Both the position numbers and the translations under genes were made by a program. From Pseudomonas syringae (GTDB taxonomy: Bacteria; Pseudomonadota; Gammaproteobacteria; Pseudomonadales; Pseudomonadaceae): a stretch of 64,000 nt of DNA. Below the pieces are notes generated by a model. It was not told the DNA's origin and did not search any database. It was given only the letters and a program-made list of their open reading frames with translations. Of this stretch, positions 54,501 through 63,971 are shown one piece after another. The stretch is taken from positions 188,731-252,730 of the forward strand of contig NZ_LGSI01000040.1 in assembly GCF_001698815.1 (NCBI RefSeq), given 5' to 3'. Position 1 is the stretch's first letter. Every line of letters begins with the position of its first letter.

Positions 54501-54647
54501 AGATAACTCCACGGAAAACTGCGCGCACGCAACCACGGTTAAGGGATAGCAACGTAGAGCAATAAGCGCGCCAGAAAGTTGATCATTCGGTCAGTTTGTG
54601 ACAATTGGCCGGTATGCAGGAGCGCTGTTTGTCAGGCTCGGAGAAGG

Positions 54648-54788
54648 TCAGAGATCTGCCAGTTCGACCGGCTCGACGTGATTTCTATGCAGCTTGGCCC
54701 GATACAACGCCTTGTCAGCGGTGCGCAACCGGTCAATGAAATGCTGGGCCTGCTCGATAGTGGTGCCGGGAACTGAGCAGCAACGCTG
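54648..54788 (-). pseudogene. remnant of a GGDEF (diguanylate cyclase) gene, 3' end only
   Basis: Reading the minus strand in the frame that stops at 54648-54650 gives ~46 codons containing RTADKALYRAKLHRNHVEPV. ADKALYRAK is the conserved helix that ends GGDEF domains, and the preceding PGTTIEQAQHFIDRL fits the segment before it. An in-frame stop occurs at 54789-54791 and no GGDEF core or start lies upstream, where the SulP gene ends at 54828. This is a truncated relic in the 327-base gap between the chemoreceptor and SulP genes; nothing else is seen there. Confidence 0.75.
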
Positions 54789-54827
54789 CTATGCCCTCAG
54801 TCGCATGTGGCAGCAGTTTCCTTCACA

Positions 54828-56273
54828 TCAATGTGCCTGCATTCCAGCACGCTTGAGCAATTGCTTGCAACGTTCCGACAGATGCACCACGCGCAGATGC
54901 TTGCCAGCCTTGCTGTAGCGCTCGCGCAAGGTCTTGAGTGCGGCGATGGCCGAGTAATCGACGAAACTCAGATGACGACAGTCCAGCGTCACCTGTTGCG
55001 GGTCGTCGCCAGGGTTGAACTGGTTCAGAAAAGGCGTGGTGGAGGCGAAGAACAGCGTGCCGTGCAGCTTATATAGCTTGCTGCCATCGGGCTCCAGATG
55101 CGTATCGGCATAGAGTTCCCGGGCTTGCTGCCAGGCGAAGTTGATCGCGGCGATGACAATCCCGAACAGCACCGCTGTGGCGAGATCGGTAAACACCGTC
55201 ACGATGGTCACGGCAATGATCGCCAGCACATCGTTGACCGGCACTTTGTGCAGCACGCGCAACGAGGCCCAAGCGAAGGTTTGCTGAGATACCACGAACA
55301 TCACGCCGACCAGCGCCGCCAAGGGGATTTCTTCGATCAGCGGCGACAGAAACAGCACGAACATCAGGATCATCACCCCGGCGACGATTCCGGACAGCCG
55401 TCCGCGCCCACCGGAATTGAGGTTGATGACGGTCTGGCCGATCATCGCGCAACCGCCCATGCCGCCGCACACGCCGGACGCCATGTTCGCCACGCCCAAC
55501 GCAATGCACTCGCGATCCGGCTGGCCGGCGCTTTCAGTGATCTCGTCGGTGAGGTTGAGGGTCAGCAGGGTTTCCAGCAATCCCACCAGCGCCATCAATA
55601 CCGCGTAAGGCGCGATGATGCGTAGCGTTTCCAGGTTCCACGGCACTTGCGGCAAGGCCAGGCTCGGCAGGCCACCGGCGATATGCGCCATATCGCCCAG
55701 CGTGCGGGTTGGCAGGTCGAGCAGGTAAACCAGCAGGCCAACGCCAAGAATCGCCACCAAAGCGGGCGGCGCGGCGCGGGTCAGGCGCGGCAGCAGGTAA
55801 ACGATGGCCATGGTCAGCGCGACCAGGCCGACCATCAAATACAGCGGCATACCGCTGAGCCAGGTTTCGCCGGTCTTGAAATGCTCCAGTTGCGCCAAAG
55901 CGATGACAATTGCCAGGCCGTTGACGAAACCGAGCATCACCGGGTACGGCACCAGACGGATCAGTTTGCCCAGCCGCAGCAGGCCGAAAAACACCATCAA
56001 CAGGCCGCCCAGCAGCACCGTGGCCAGCAAATACTGCACGCCGTGCTGCACCACCAACGCGATGATCACTACCGCCATCGAACCCGCCGCACCGGAAATC
56101 ATCCCCGGCCGGCCACCGAACAGCGCGGTCAGGGTGCAGATGATGAATGCGCCATATAGGCCCATCAGCGGGTTGAGATGGGCGACGAGGGCGAAGGCGA
56201 TGCACTCCGGCACCAAGGCAAAGGAAGTGGTGAGTCCGGCCAGGACATCGGCACGCATACGAGCTGGTTTCAT
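54828..56273 (-). CDS. SulP-family anion permease with STAS domain
   Basis: 481 aa. The N-terminal ~380 residues hold 12-14 membrane helices with LVPECIAFALVAHLNPLMGLY, a SulP-type opening, and IALGVANMASGVCGGMGGCAM, the conserved helix-8 region. The C-terminal ~95 residues form a STAS domain (KLYKLHGTLFFAS, DCRHLSFVDYSAIAAL). SulP proteins import sulfate, bicarbonate or dicarboxylates; the substrate cannot be assigned here. Monocistronic; divergent from the ZapE-type gene. Confidence 0.92.
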   Translation of the reverse strand: MKPARMRADVLAGLTTSFALVPECIAFALVAHLNPLMGLYGAFIICTLTALFGGRPGMISGAAGSMAVVIIALVVQHGVQYLLATVLLGGLLMVFFGLLRLGKLIRLVPYPVMLGFVNGLAIVIALAQLEHFKTGETWLSGMPLYLMVGLVALTMAIVYLLPRLTRAAPPALVAILGVGLLVYLLDLPTRTLGDMAHIAGGLPSLALPQVPWNLETLRIIAPYAVLMALVGLLETLLTLNLTDEITESAGQPDRECIALGVANMASGVCGGMGGCAMIGQTVINLNSGGRGRLSGIVAGVMILMFVLFLSPLIEEIPLAALVGVMFVVSQQTFAWASLRVLHKVPVNDVLAIIAVTIVTVFTDLATAVLFGIVIAAINFAWQQARELYADTHLEPDGSKLYKLHGTLFFASTTPFLNQFNPGDDPQQVTLDCRHLSFVDYSAIAALKTLRERYSKAGKHLRVVHLSERCKQLLKRAGMQAH

Positions 56274-56461
56274 GATTTACCTGAAGTGCATGGCGCTCTG
56301 GTCAGCGGCCAACGACGCAAAAGAGGGGATGTTACGGAATGTGACGCGGGTCGACCAGCGGGTTGGAAGGCTTTATGTGGGAGCGAGCTTGCCCACCAGT
56401 CGCCAGCACCTTCGGTCGTGCCTTATGATTGCCGGCTTTACCCTGGCGAGCGGTGTTCCTG

Positions 56462-57580
56462 ATGACTGGCGTGTCCCCTTTGCAAGCCTGGCAACAGGCG
56501 GTTGAGCAGCGTGGTTTCCAACCGGACGAGGCGCAGCTGCAAGCCGCCGGCGAGTTGGAAGCTTGCTATCTGGCCTTGGGCAACAATCCGCGAAGTGCCA
56601 AAGGGGTTTATCTGTGGGGCCCGGTGGGGCGCGGCAAGACCTGGCTGATGGATCGCTTTTTCGAGAGCCTGACGGTTCCCGCACGGCGCCAGCATTTTCA
56701 TCACTTCATGCGCTGGGTGCACAAGCGCATGTTCGAACTGATGGGCACTGCCAAACCGTTGCACGTGTTGGCCAAAGAGCTGGCGCGGGACGTGCGCGTG
56801 CTGTGTTTCGACGAGCTGTTCGTCAATGACATCGGCGACGCGGTGATTCTCGGCGGGCTGTTGCAGGTGATGTTCGAAGAAGGCGTGGTGCTGGTCTGCA
56901 CGTCCAACCAGCCGCCCGAGCAGCTATACATCAATGGGCATAACCGTGAGCGTTTCTTGCCGGCGATTGCCGCGATCAACCGCTATATGAATGTGCTCAC
57001 GGTGGACGGCGGCGAGGATCATCGGCTGCATCCGGGGCAATTGCATCAGCGTTACTGGGTCACCGAACCGGGTCGGCCAAGTGCGTTGGGTGGGATTTTC
57101 GACGAGCTTAGTGTCGGCCAGACGGTCTCCACCGATTTCGTGCCCGTGGGCCATCGCACTATCAATTGCGTGCGCAACAGCGAAACAGTGCTGTGGTGTC
57201 GCTATGCCGAGCTGTGCGAGCAACCCTTGGCGGCGATGGATTTCATCGAACTGTGTGATCGCTTTTCAGCGGTGCTGGTCAGCGAAGTCCCAGCCCTCAG
57301 CGCACCCCAGCGCGAAGGCCGGATCGCGCGTGGCACCGAGGACGCGGTGGAGCAGGTTGCGGCGGGGGATCGCGAGTTGCCGCAGTTGTCGCCCCATGAC
57401 GATGGCGTGCGGCGCTTCATCGCGCTGGTCGACGAATGTTATGACCGGCGCGTGCCGCTGTATGTCGAGGCTCAGGTGTCGATGGCCGAGTTGTACACCG
57501 AAGGTTATCTGTCCTTCGCGTTCCGCCGCACCTTGAGTCGCCTGCAGGAAATGCAACTGGAACGTTTTGTGGTCGGCTGA
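56462..57580 (+). CDS. zapE: ZapE/AFG1-family P-loop ATPase
   Basis: 372 aa from the second in-frame ATG (MTGVSPLQAW), the usual ZapE opening. Walker A is GPVGRGKT (53-60) and Walker B is VLCFDELFVNDIGDA. FHHFMRWVHKRM and TSNQPPEQLYINGHNRERFLP are signature blocks of the AFG1/ZapE family. In E. coli ZapE destabilises FtsZ rings under stress. The gene is isolated here: convergent with RarD (6 bases between stops) and divergent from SulP. It could be a paralogue of the housekeeping zapE usually found beside ribosomal-protein genes. Upstream ribosome site is weak. Confidence 0.88.
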   Translation: MTGVSPLQAWQQAVEQRGFQPDEAQLQAAGELEACYLALGNNPRSAKGVYLWGPVGRGKTWLMDRFFESLTVPARRQHFHHFMRWVHKRMFELMGTAKPLHVLAKELARDVRVLCFDELFVNDIGDAVILGGLLQVMFEEGVVLVCTSNQPPEQLYINGHNRERFLPAIAAINRYMNVLTVDGGEDHRLHPGQLHQRYWVTEPGRPSALGGIFDELSVGQTVSTDFVPVGHRTINCVRNSETVLWCRYAELCEQPLAAMDFIELCDRFSAVLVSEVPALSAPQREGRIARGTEDAVEQVAAGDRELPQLSPHDDGVRRFIALVDECYDRRVPLYVEAQVSMAELYTEGYLSFAFRRTLSRLQEMQLERFVVG

Positions 57581-57586
57581 TCATCC

Positions 57587-58462
57587 TCAGGTGCGTCGCT
57601 GGACCAGGACGTGCTTGCCGCCTTCGAAGACCAACACCAGAACCGCCAGCCAGATCGGCAGGTAAGTCATCCATTCCTCACGGCTGATGCTTTCCCCGAG
57701 CAGCAGCGCGACGCCCACCAGCAGCACCGGTTCGACGTAACTGAGCAGGCCGAACAGACTGAACGGCAGCAAACGGCTGGCGACGATGTAGCTCACCAGT
57801 GCCGATGCGCTGATCACACCCAACAACGGAATCAATAGATACAGCATCGGCGCTTGCTGGATGGCCGCTGGATTGCCGCTGACGATGAACCACACGCCAA
57901 CCGGCAGCATTAAGGTCATGTCGAACCACAACCCGCCGAGGTTATCGATGGCCAGTTTGCGGCGCAGCACGAAATAGATCGGGTAGCCCAAGGCAACCAA
58001 CAGGGTTTCCCAGGAAAAGCTGCCCAGGCGCAGCAGTTCATTGCCGACGCCTATCATCGCGCAAAACGCGGCGATCTTTTGCAGGCGTGACAGCCTTTCT
58101 CCATAAACGATGCGCCCGGTGATGATCATGGTCAGCGGCAGCAGAAAGTAACCCAGGGACACTTCCAGGCTGCGCCCATGCAGCGGCGCCCACATGAAAA
58201 TCAGCAATTGCGCGCCCAGCAATAGCGAGGAAACAGCCATGCCGAGCAGCAGCGCGGGCTGATGCCGCAAACGGCTGGCGATCTTGCGCACCAGCGGCCA
58301 GTCGCCACTGGACAACAGGAACAGCGTGACGCACGGCACAGTCAGCAACATGCGCCAACCGAAAATCTCCTCGCCGTTCAATGGCGTCATCAGCGAGGTA
58401 TAAAAATACATGACCCCGAACAACACCGAGGCTGATACCGACAGCACTACACCTTTGTACAC
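57587..58462 (-). CDS. rarD: RarD/EamA-family permease
   Basis: 291 aa, starting at a GTG with AAAGAGG 5 bases upstream (GTGTACAAAGGTGTAG). The frame stays open another ~190 codons upstream through the 99-bp repeat array, but those codons give a repetitive low-complexity peptide and are not part of the gene. Ten hydrophobic helices in two EamA halves; opening MYKGVVLSVSASVLFGVMYF is typical of RarD. The gene is a drug/metabolite-superfamily carrier of unknown substrate. Convergent with the ZapE-type gene. Confidence 0.88.
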   Translation of the reverse strand: MYKGVVLSVSASVLFGVMYFYTSLMTPLNGEEIFGWRMLLTVPCVTLFLLSSGDWPLVRKIASRLRHQPALLLGMAVSSLLLGAQLLIFMWAPLHGRSLEVSLGYFLLPLTMIITGRIVYGERLSRLQKIAAFCAMIGVGNELLRLGSFSWETLLVALGYPIYFVLRRKLAIDNLGGLWFDMTLMLPVGVWFIVSGNPAAIQQAPMLYLLIPLLGVISASALVSYIVASRLLPFSLFGLLSYVEPVLLVGVALLLGESISREEWMTYLPIWLAVLVLVFEGGKHVLVQRRT

Positions 58463-58520
58463 AGCAACCTCTTTGTTTTTATTGATTCGTAGCGGCGCAC
58501 AGTCTAACGGAAGGGAAGGA

Positions 58521-59006
58521 TGTGGGAGCGAGCTTGCTCGCGAAGAACGATCACGCAGTGGATCTGGACCACCGAGGCGCCTGATTCGCGGGCAAGCCTC
58601 GCTCCAACGAATTGGGGCTGTTGGAGACGAGCTTGCTCGCGAAGAACGATCACGCAGTGGATCTGGACCACCGAGGCGCCAGATTCGCGGGCGAGCCTCG
58701 CTCCAACGAGTTGGGCCTGTTGGAGCCGAGCTTGCTCGCGAAGAACGATGACGCAGTGAATCTGGACCACCGAGGCGCCTGATTCGCGGGCAAGCCTTGT
58801 TCCAACGAATTGGGCCTGTTGGAGCCGAGCTTGCTCGCGAAGAACGATGACGCAGTGAATCTGGACCACCGAGGCGCCCGATTCGCGGGCAAGCCTCGCT
58901 CCAACGAATTGGGCCTGTAGGAGCCGAGCTTGCTCGCGAACAAATATGACGCAGTGGATCTGGACCACCGAGGCGCCTGATTCGCGGGCAAGCCTTGTTC
59001 AAACGA
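58521..59006. repeat. tandem array of five REPINs, exact 99-bp period
   Basis: Units begin at 58521, 58620, 58719, 58818 and 58917. Each has GGAGCCGAGCTTGCTCGCGA on the left, a core with GATCTGGACCACCGAGGCGC, and CGGGCAAGCCTCGCTCCAAC (or close) on the right. Copies differ by a few bases. Because 99 is a multiple of three, several frames stay open through the array. It fills most of the 654 bases between rarD and the MFS gene. The remaining gap, 59007-59116, holds the MFS promoter and ribosome site. Confidence 0.95.
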
Positions 59007-59116
59007 ATAGGTCCAGAACGGTAATACCTGTCCACGAAACGTTTGGATAACCGCCGACCTTTGCTAGGCTGCTGCGATTGCCCGGTCGAGCGGACGGGTG
59101 TTCACAAGGAGCTTGC

Positions 59117-60268
59117 ATGACTTCCATCAGCACCCCGGCACCGGCTGTGACCGGACGCCGGGAACAATTTTCCACCCGCGTGGCGTTTTTCATTGCTGGT
59201 TTCAGCCTGGCCGCCTGGGCACCGCTGGTGCCTTACGCCAAAGCTCGGGTCGGGCTGGATGACGGCACGCTGGGTTTGTTGCTGCTCTGCCTCGGTGTCG
59301 GTTCGATCATTGCCATGCCATTGGCCGGTGCCCTGGCGGCGCGGTTCGGCTGTCGGCGGGTGTTGGTCGGTTCCACCGCGATCATCTGCCTGTGTCTGCC
59401 GTTATTGGCGACGCTTTCCAATTTGCCACTGTTGATCGCTACGCTATTTATCTTCGGCGCCAGCATGGGCGCGCTGGATTGCACGGTGAATATCCAGGCG
59501 ATTATTGTCGAGCGCGCTAGCGGCAAGACCATGATGTCCGGCTTTCACGGCCTGTTCAGCCTGGGCGGGATTGCCGGTGCGGCGGGTGTTGCCGGGCTGT
59601 TGAGCCTGGGCGCGTCACCGCTGGCATCGATGCTCATTGTTGTCGCGTTCGTCGCGCTTTGCCTGTTCAAGGCCGCGCCGCATCTGCTGACCTACGGCAG
59701 CGAAACCGACGGCCCGCCGTTCGCCATTCCCCGGGGCGTGGTGCTGTTCATCGGCCTGCTGTGCTTCACGGTTTTCCTCACCGAAGGCGCGATGCTCGAC
59801 TGGAGCGCGGTGTTCCTCAGTTCCCTGCGCGGCGTTGAAACGTCCTACGCCGGATTGGGTTATGCGGTTTTCGCCCTGACCATGACCCTCGGGCGCTTTT
59901 TCGGCGACGCCATCGTACGGCGGGTCGGGCCGAATCGGGTGATCATTCTCGGTGGCTTGTGCGCATCGGCAGGTCTGGCAATTGCCACGCTGGTTCCCTC
60001 ATGGGAAGCCGCGCTGCTCGGTTATGCGCTGGTGGGCGCTGGCTGCTCGAATATCGTCCCGGTCTGCTATAGCGCAGTCGGCCGACAGAAAAGCATGCCG
60101 GAAAACGTGGCGGTCCCGGCGATCACTACCCTGGGGTATGCCGGGATTCTGATCGGCCCGGCGGGCATCGGTTTCATCGCTCACGTCAGCAGCCTGGAAC
60201 TGGCGTTCATGATCGTCGCCGTGATGTTGCTCGGCGTGGCGGTGGGCGGCAGTCGCCTCAGGGCCTGA
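59117..60268 (+). CDS. MFS transporter (YbjJ/fucose-permease-like)
   Basis: 383 aa from the ATG with AAGGAG upstream. About twelve membrane helices. RVAFFIAGFSLAAWAPLVPY opens helix 1; GTLGLLLLCLGVGSIIAMPL and GALAARFGCRRVL give the helix 2-3 loop motif (G-x-L-A-x-R-x-G). The second half has GRFFGDAIVRRVGPNRVI, the matching motif. This group includes sugar- and peptide-like carriers; substrate unknown. Its 3' end overlaps the convergent PACE gene by 11 bases. Confidence 0.88.
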   Translation: MTSISTPAPAVTGRREQFSTRVAFFIAGFSLAAWAPLVPYAKARVGLDDGTLGLLLLCLGVGSIIAMPLAGALAARFGCRRVLVGSTAIICLCLPLLATLSNLPLLIATLFIFGASMGALDCTVNIQAIIVERASGKTMMSGFHGLFSLGGIAGAAGVAGLLSLGASPLASMLIVVAFVALCLFKAAPHLLTYGSETDGPPFAIPRGVVLFIGLLCFTVFLTEGAMLDWSAVFLSSLRGVETSYAGLGYAVFALTMTLGRFFGDAIVRRVGPNRVIILGGLCASAGLAIATLVPSWEAALLGYALVGAGCSNIVPVCYSAVGRQKSMPENVAVPAITTLGYAGILIGPAGIGFIAHVSSLELAFMIVAVMLLGVAVGGSRLRA

Positions 60269-60716
60269 CGCTGTTCTGCGCGGTCTGCACTCGACGCCGG
60301 ACGATTCGCTCTCGCGTCTGGTCGTACAGCCAGTTGAACGCCAGGGTGTACGGCAGAAACAGCAACAGCAAGCCCGCGTCCAGCAGGAACGCTTCCAGCC
60401 AGCCGATGGACAGCCACCAGGCGGCGAGCGGGACCACCACCAGAATCAGCCCACCCTCGAAACCCAGCGCATGGGCGATGCGCGCTTTCAGCGACAGGGC
60501 GAAACCGAACCTGTGCCGCAGCCGGTCGAACAGGGCGTTGAACAGCATGTTCCAGAGCATCGCCACGGTGGAAATCATCACCGTCATGGCGCCCATCTTG
60601 CCCAGCGAATGGCCGAGCAGCCAGGCCAGCAATGGCGCAAACAGCAGCACGCCGATGATCTCGAAGAGCAGCGCATGCAGCGCGCGTTCCTTGATGGTTT
60701 TGGTGGGTTGTTGCAT
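60258..60716 (-). CDS. PACE-family efflux protein (AceI-like)
   Basis: 152 aa, four membrane helices arranged as two BTP (bacterial transmembrane pair) repeats. First repeat: HALLFEIIGVLLFAPLLAW with E19 at the position of the essential acidic residue of AceI, then MLWNMLFNALFDRLRHRFG. Second repeat: RIAHALGFEGGLILVVVPLA and FNWLYDQTRERI. PACE proteins export chlorhexidine and other biocides, and short-chain diamines, by proton exchange. The divergent LysR-type gene is the usual regulator partner (AceR-like). Confidence 0.92.
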   Translation of the reverse strand: MQQPTKTIKERALHALLFEIIGVLLFAPLLAWLLGHSLGKMGAMTVMISTVAMLWNMLFNALFDRLRHRFGFALSLKARIAHALGFEGGLILVVVPLAAWWLSIGWLEAFLLDAGLLLLFLPYTLAFNWLYDQTRERIVRRRVQTAQNSVRP

Positions 60717-60746
60717 GGGATGAAGACCTCTTGGAGGCTGAGTCTA

Positions 60747-60834
60747 GTGGGAGCGAGCTTGCTCGCGAATGGGATGTTTCAGGCTCGCATGTGTTGGATT
60801 GCCGCCCTTATTCGCGAGCAAGCTCTGCTCCCAC
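60747..60834. repeat. REPIN in the PACE/LysR divergent gap
   Basis: GTGGGAGCGAGCTTGCTCGC and the inverse GCGAGCAAGCTCTGCTCCCA flank a ~45-base core. It occupies most of the 204 bases between the divergent PACE and LysR starts; the LysR promoter must lie in the remaining ~85 bases. Confidence 0.9.
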
Positions 60835-60920
60835 AGGGTTGGAACTGGGCAGTTCAAGACGTGCATTCTCATCGGTGATTGCGTTAAAGTGAAAATCGTT
60901 ACCATCGGGAAAACCGATAC

Positions 60921-61808
60921 ATGAGCTATTCACCCGAAGCCCTCGAGGCGTTTGCCCAGACCGTCGCGTTGGGGTCTTTCAGCGCTGCGGCGCGGCGCCT
61001 GGGCAAGAGTCAGTCGACCATCAGCGAAGCCATTTCCCGTCTGGAAATAGATCTGGGTCTGGAATTGTTCGACCGTTCGTCCAAGCACCCCGTCCTGACC
61101 GAGGCCGGCAAGGCCATGCTCGGGCGCATTGAAGATGTGCTTGCCGCTTCGGATAAGTTGCGCCGGGCAGCCGGGCGTCTGGCTGAAGGGATGGAGCCGC
61201 GCCTGACGCTGGTATTGTCCGACGCCAATCAATTCGCCGACTTCGAGATGCGCATGGCCGAGCTGGACCAGCGCTTTCCCGAGCTGGAACTGGAATGTGT
61301 CTTTGCCGAGCACGGCGATGCGATCAACCTGATCCAGTCCGGCCGCGCGTCGTTAGGCCTGTTGTCGGCACAACCGAGTTATCCGCCGGAAGTTGGCTAC
61401 GCGACGATTGCCGAACGTGCCGATTTCGGGCTGTTCGTCGGCCACAAGCATCCGTTGGCCGCCGAGCAGCAGGTCGATTACCAGAAACTCGCGGCCCATC
61501 GCGCACTGCGCCTGAACACCCTGGTCGATCAGAGCGTGCCCACCGACGACTTGCCCATCAGCGGCCATCGGCCCTGGTCGGCGCCCAATTATTTGTTGCT
61601 GATGGACATGGCCGCGTTCGGTTTCGGCTGGTCGGCGTTGCCGCGCTGGCTGGTCAAAGGCTACGCGGGCGGCAAGTTGAAAGAACTGGATGTTCCCGGC
61701 TGGCCGCGCAGCTCCGCCGTCGACGTGATCTGGTCGCGGCAGCGCAGCCTCGGGCCAGCAGGCGCCTGGCTGCTGGAAACGTTTACCCGGCATCGCGGCG
61801 AGCGGTAG
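60921..61808 (+). CDS. LysR-family regulator, AceR-like
   Basis: 295 aa. HTH region LEAFAQTVALGSFSAAARRL-GKSQSTISEAISRLE, then LFDRSSKHPVLTEAG. The effector domain covers residues ~90-290 (LTLVLSDANQFADFEMRMAE, MDMAAFGFGWSALPRWLV). Divergent from the PACE efflux gene, as in Acinetobacter aceR-aceI, so it probably activates that gene in response to a biocide or diamine. Its stop lies 3 bases from the stop of the convergent chemoreceptor gene. Confidence 0.9.
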   Translation: MSYSPEALEAFAQTVALGSFSAAARRLGKSQSTISEAISRLEIDLGLELFDRSSKHPVLTEAGKAMLGRIEDVLAASDKLRRAAGRLAEGMEPRLTLVLSDANQFADFEMRMAELDQRFPELELECVFAEHGDAINLIQSGRASLGLLSAQPSYPPEVGYATIAERADFGLFVGHKHPLAAEQQVDYQKLAAHRALRLNTLVDQSVPTDDLPISGHRPWSAPNYLLLMDMAAFGFGWSALPRWLVKGYAGGKLKELDVPGWPRSSAVDVIWSRQRSLGPAGAWLLETFTRHRGER

Positions 61809-61811
61809 GGC

Positions 61812-63701
61812 TCAGATCCTGAAAGTGTTGACCAGTTGTTGCAGGCGATGGGACTGGTTTTCCAGTTCGGTGCAGGCCTGCAGCGTGGATTGCAGGTTGC
61901 CGACCATTGCCTGATTCAAGTCGTTGATGTGGCTGATGTCCCGGTCCAGATTGTCCACCACGGAAGTCTGTTCTTCGGTGGCGGTGGCCATGGACAGGTT
62001 GATTTCGTCGATTTCGCCAATGCCCAGCAGCACGCTGTCCAGCCGTTCCCCGGCGAGATTGGCGGCTTTGACGTTGTCGTCACTGTGGCGCTGGCTTTCC
62101 AGCATGGCGTTGACTGCGCCGCTGGCACCGACTTGCAGCTCCTCGATCATGCTGTGGATTTCCTGAGCCGATTGCTGGGTGCGATGGGCGAGGCTGCGCA
62201 CTTCATCGGAGACTACGGCGAACCCACGTCCGGCGTCCCCGGCACGCGCCGCTTCGATGGCGGCGTTGAGGGCCAACAGGTTGGTCTGATCGGAAATGCC
62301 TTTGATCACATCGAGAATGCGTCCGATCTTCAGGGTCTTGTCGTTGAGGCTTTCGATGTCCTGGCGGGTGGTGACCACTTGCGACGAAAGCTGCGACATG
62401 GCGCTGATGCTGCGCTCGACCACTTGCCGTCCTTGCTGGGTCTGGTCCCTGGCGTCAGAGGCGCGGCTTGATGCATGGGCAGCGCTGCGGGCGATTTCCT
62501 GGGCGGCGGCGCCCAGCTCGTTGATCGCGGTGGCGACGTTATGGGTCAAGGCGGCCTGTGTGTCGGAGCTCTTCAGCGACGAATGCGACGCCTGGCTGAC
62601 CCGCGCCGCCAGTTCAGTGAGCTGGCTACTGGACAGCAACACTGCGCCAATGGACTGTTGGATGCGCTCGACAAAACGGTTGAAGCCGCCCGCCATCACC
62701 CCGAATTCGTCTCTGGAAAGGCTGTGCAGGCGTTGGGTCAGATCGCCTTCACCTTCGGCAATGGCCTGCATCGCCGTGCCCATGCTGCGCAATGGCCGCA
62801 GCAAGGCGTTGATCAGCAAACCCAGCAGGCCGACAGTGACCAGCACTGCAATGAGCGTGGCGATCAGCGCCGAGGTGCGGAATTCATGCAGGGCGGCGTA
62901 GGCTTTTTCCTTGTCGACTGAAAGACCGATCGACCAGTTCACCGACGGCAAGCCGCTGATGGGTGTGAAGGTCACGATCCGGGCTTTGCCGTTTTCCTGC
63001 ACCTCGTTGAGCTGGCTATTAATAGCCGGCGCGCCGGACGGGAAGGCTTCGGTCAGGGTCTTGGTCACCAGAGTTTTGTCCGGATGCACCAGAATCTTGC
63101 CGTCGGCGCTGACCAGGAACGCATAACCGATGCCGTTGAGGTCCACGGCGTTGATGATTTTCGCCAGCGTCTCCAGATTCAGATTCGCGCCCAGTACCCC
63201 AGCCGCTTGGCCAGCCACTTTGATCGGTACCGCCTGGGTCATGACCAGATAATCGGTGCCCGCGCCGATGTAGGGTTCGGTCAGCACCGGCTTGAGAGTG
63301 CGCGTCGCGTCCTTGTACCAAGGGCGCTGCCGGGGATCGAAACCGTCGGGCATGACGCGCTCCGGGCGGATCACGAAGCGGCCGTCTTCAAGGCCGACGT
63401 AGCTGGCGACGAACGTCGAGGTGATGCTGTTCTGCGCCAGGGCGTTGCTGATTGTGTCTGGGTTGGGATTGGTGGCGATGGTTTCGGCCAGGCCTTCAAT
63501 CAACAGAATCCGTCCGGCCAGCCAACTGTCGATGTTGGCCCCGAGGACCTTGCCCATGTTCTGCAGATTGCTGTGCAGCGTGTCGCGGGTACTGGCGGTC
63601 TGCCGATAGTCGTTGAACAGCGCAAACGACAGAAACACCGCAACCACGATGACGCACGCGCCGAGAAGAATCTTGTGGCCAAATTTCAAATTGATGCCCA
63701 T
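61812..63701 (-). CDS. methyl-accepting chemotaxis protein with dCache_1 sensor
   Basis: 629 aa. Membrane helices near 12-30 and 275-297; dCache_1 domain between. The membrane-distal pocket reads [12 protein letters not shown]...[15 protein letters not shown]...GANLNLETL, similar to amino-acid receptors of the PctA group (R, W, Y kept). The two Asp residues usually seen after PY and in G-x-D are replaced by Gly and Asn. HAMP ([20 protein letters not shown]) and a signalling domain with [20 protein letters not shown] follow. Ligand class uncertain: related to, but probably not, a standard amino-acid receptor. Confidence 0.9.
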   Translation of the reverse strand: MGINLKFGHKILLGACVIVVAVFLSFALFNDYRQTASTRDTLHSNLQNMGKVLGANIDSWLAGRILLIEGLAETIATNPNPDTISNALAQNSITSTFVASYVGLEDGRFVIRPERVMPDGFDPRQRPWYKDATRTLKPVLTEPYIGAGTDYLVMTQAVPIKVAGQAAGVLGANLNLETLAKIINAVDLNGIGYAFLVSADGKILVHPDKTLVTKTLTEAFPSGAPAINSQLNEVQENGKARIVTFTPISGLPSVNWSIGLSVDKEKAYAALHEFRTSALIATLIAVLVTVGLLGLLINALLRPLRSMGTAMQAIAEGEGDLTQRLHSLSRDEFGVMAGGFNRFVERIQQSIGAVLLSSSQLTELAARVSQASHSSLKSSDTQAALTHNVATAINELGAAAQEIARSAAHASSRASDARDQTQQGRQVVERSISAMSQLSSQVVTTRQDIESLNDKTLKIGRILDVIKGISDQTNLLALNAAIEAARAGDAGRGFAVVSDEVRSLAHRTQQSAQEIHSMIEELQVGASGAVNAMLESQRHSDDNVKAANLAGERLDSVLLGIGEIDEINLSMATATEEQTSVVDNLDRDISHINDLNQAMVGNLQSTLQACTELENQSHRLQQLVNTFRI

Positions 63702-63909
63702 GCGGCAACCCTCGTCTGATCATTTTTATGAAGTCCCCGCAGGCTCAGGGTTGATCGCAGATTTAACGAGCGCGCTGGCTTTGTCGAACTAGAAAAGCTG
63801 ATGGGCAAACGTGGAAATTGTTGTGGGCATTAAGGGGGCGGGAATCGCTTTTTTGTATTGTTCGCGCACTGTTGGGGAGCACCGCTGGCCTGTTGCTGCG
63901 AGGCTTGCT

Positions 63910-63971
63910 GTAGGACCGGCTTTAGCCGGGAGGGCAATTGATGAGCGGCTCGCGACTGAAGTCGCTCCTAC
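63910..63971. repeat. REP pair near the right edge
   Basis: GTAGGACCGGCTTTAGCCGG is followed by TCGCGACTGAAGTCGCTCCT, two REP types. A further CAGTCGCTCCTAC and TTCGCGGGCAA follow to the window end. The rest of 63702-64000 upstream of the chemoreceptor shows no gene. Confidence 0.8.

Noticed and set aside
58521..59006. Possible CRISPR array from regular spacing
   Set aside because: The whole 99-bp unit is repeated with no unique spacers, repeats are palindromic REPINs, and no cas genes are present.
58521..59035. N-terminal extension of rarD through repetitive codons
   Set aside because: The 33-residue repeats are translated REPIN DNA; a GTG with a good ribosome site at 58462 gives the normal family length.
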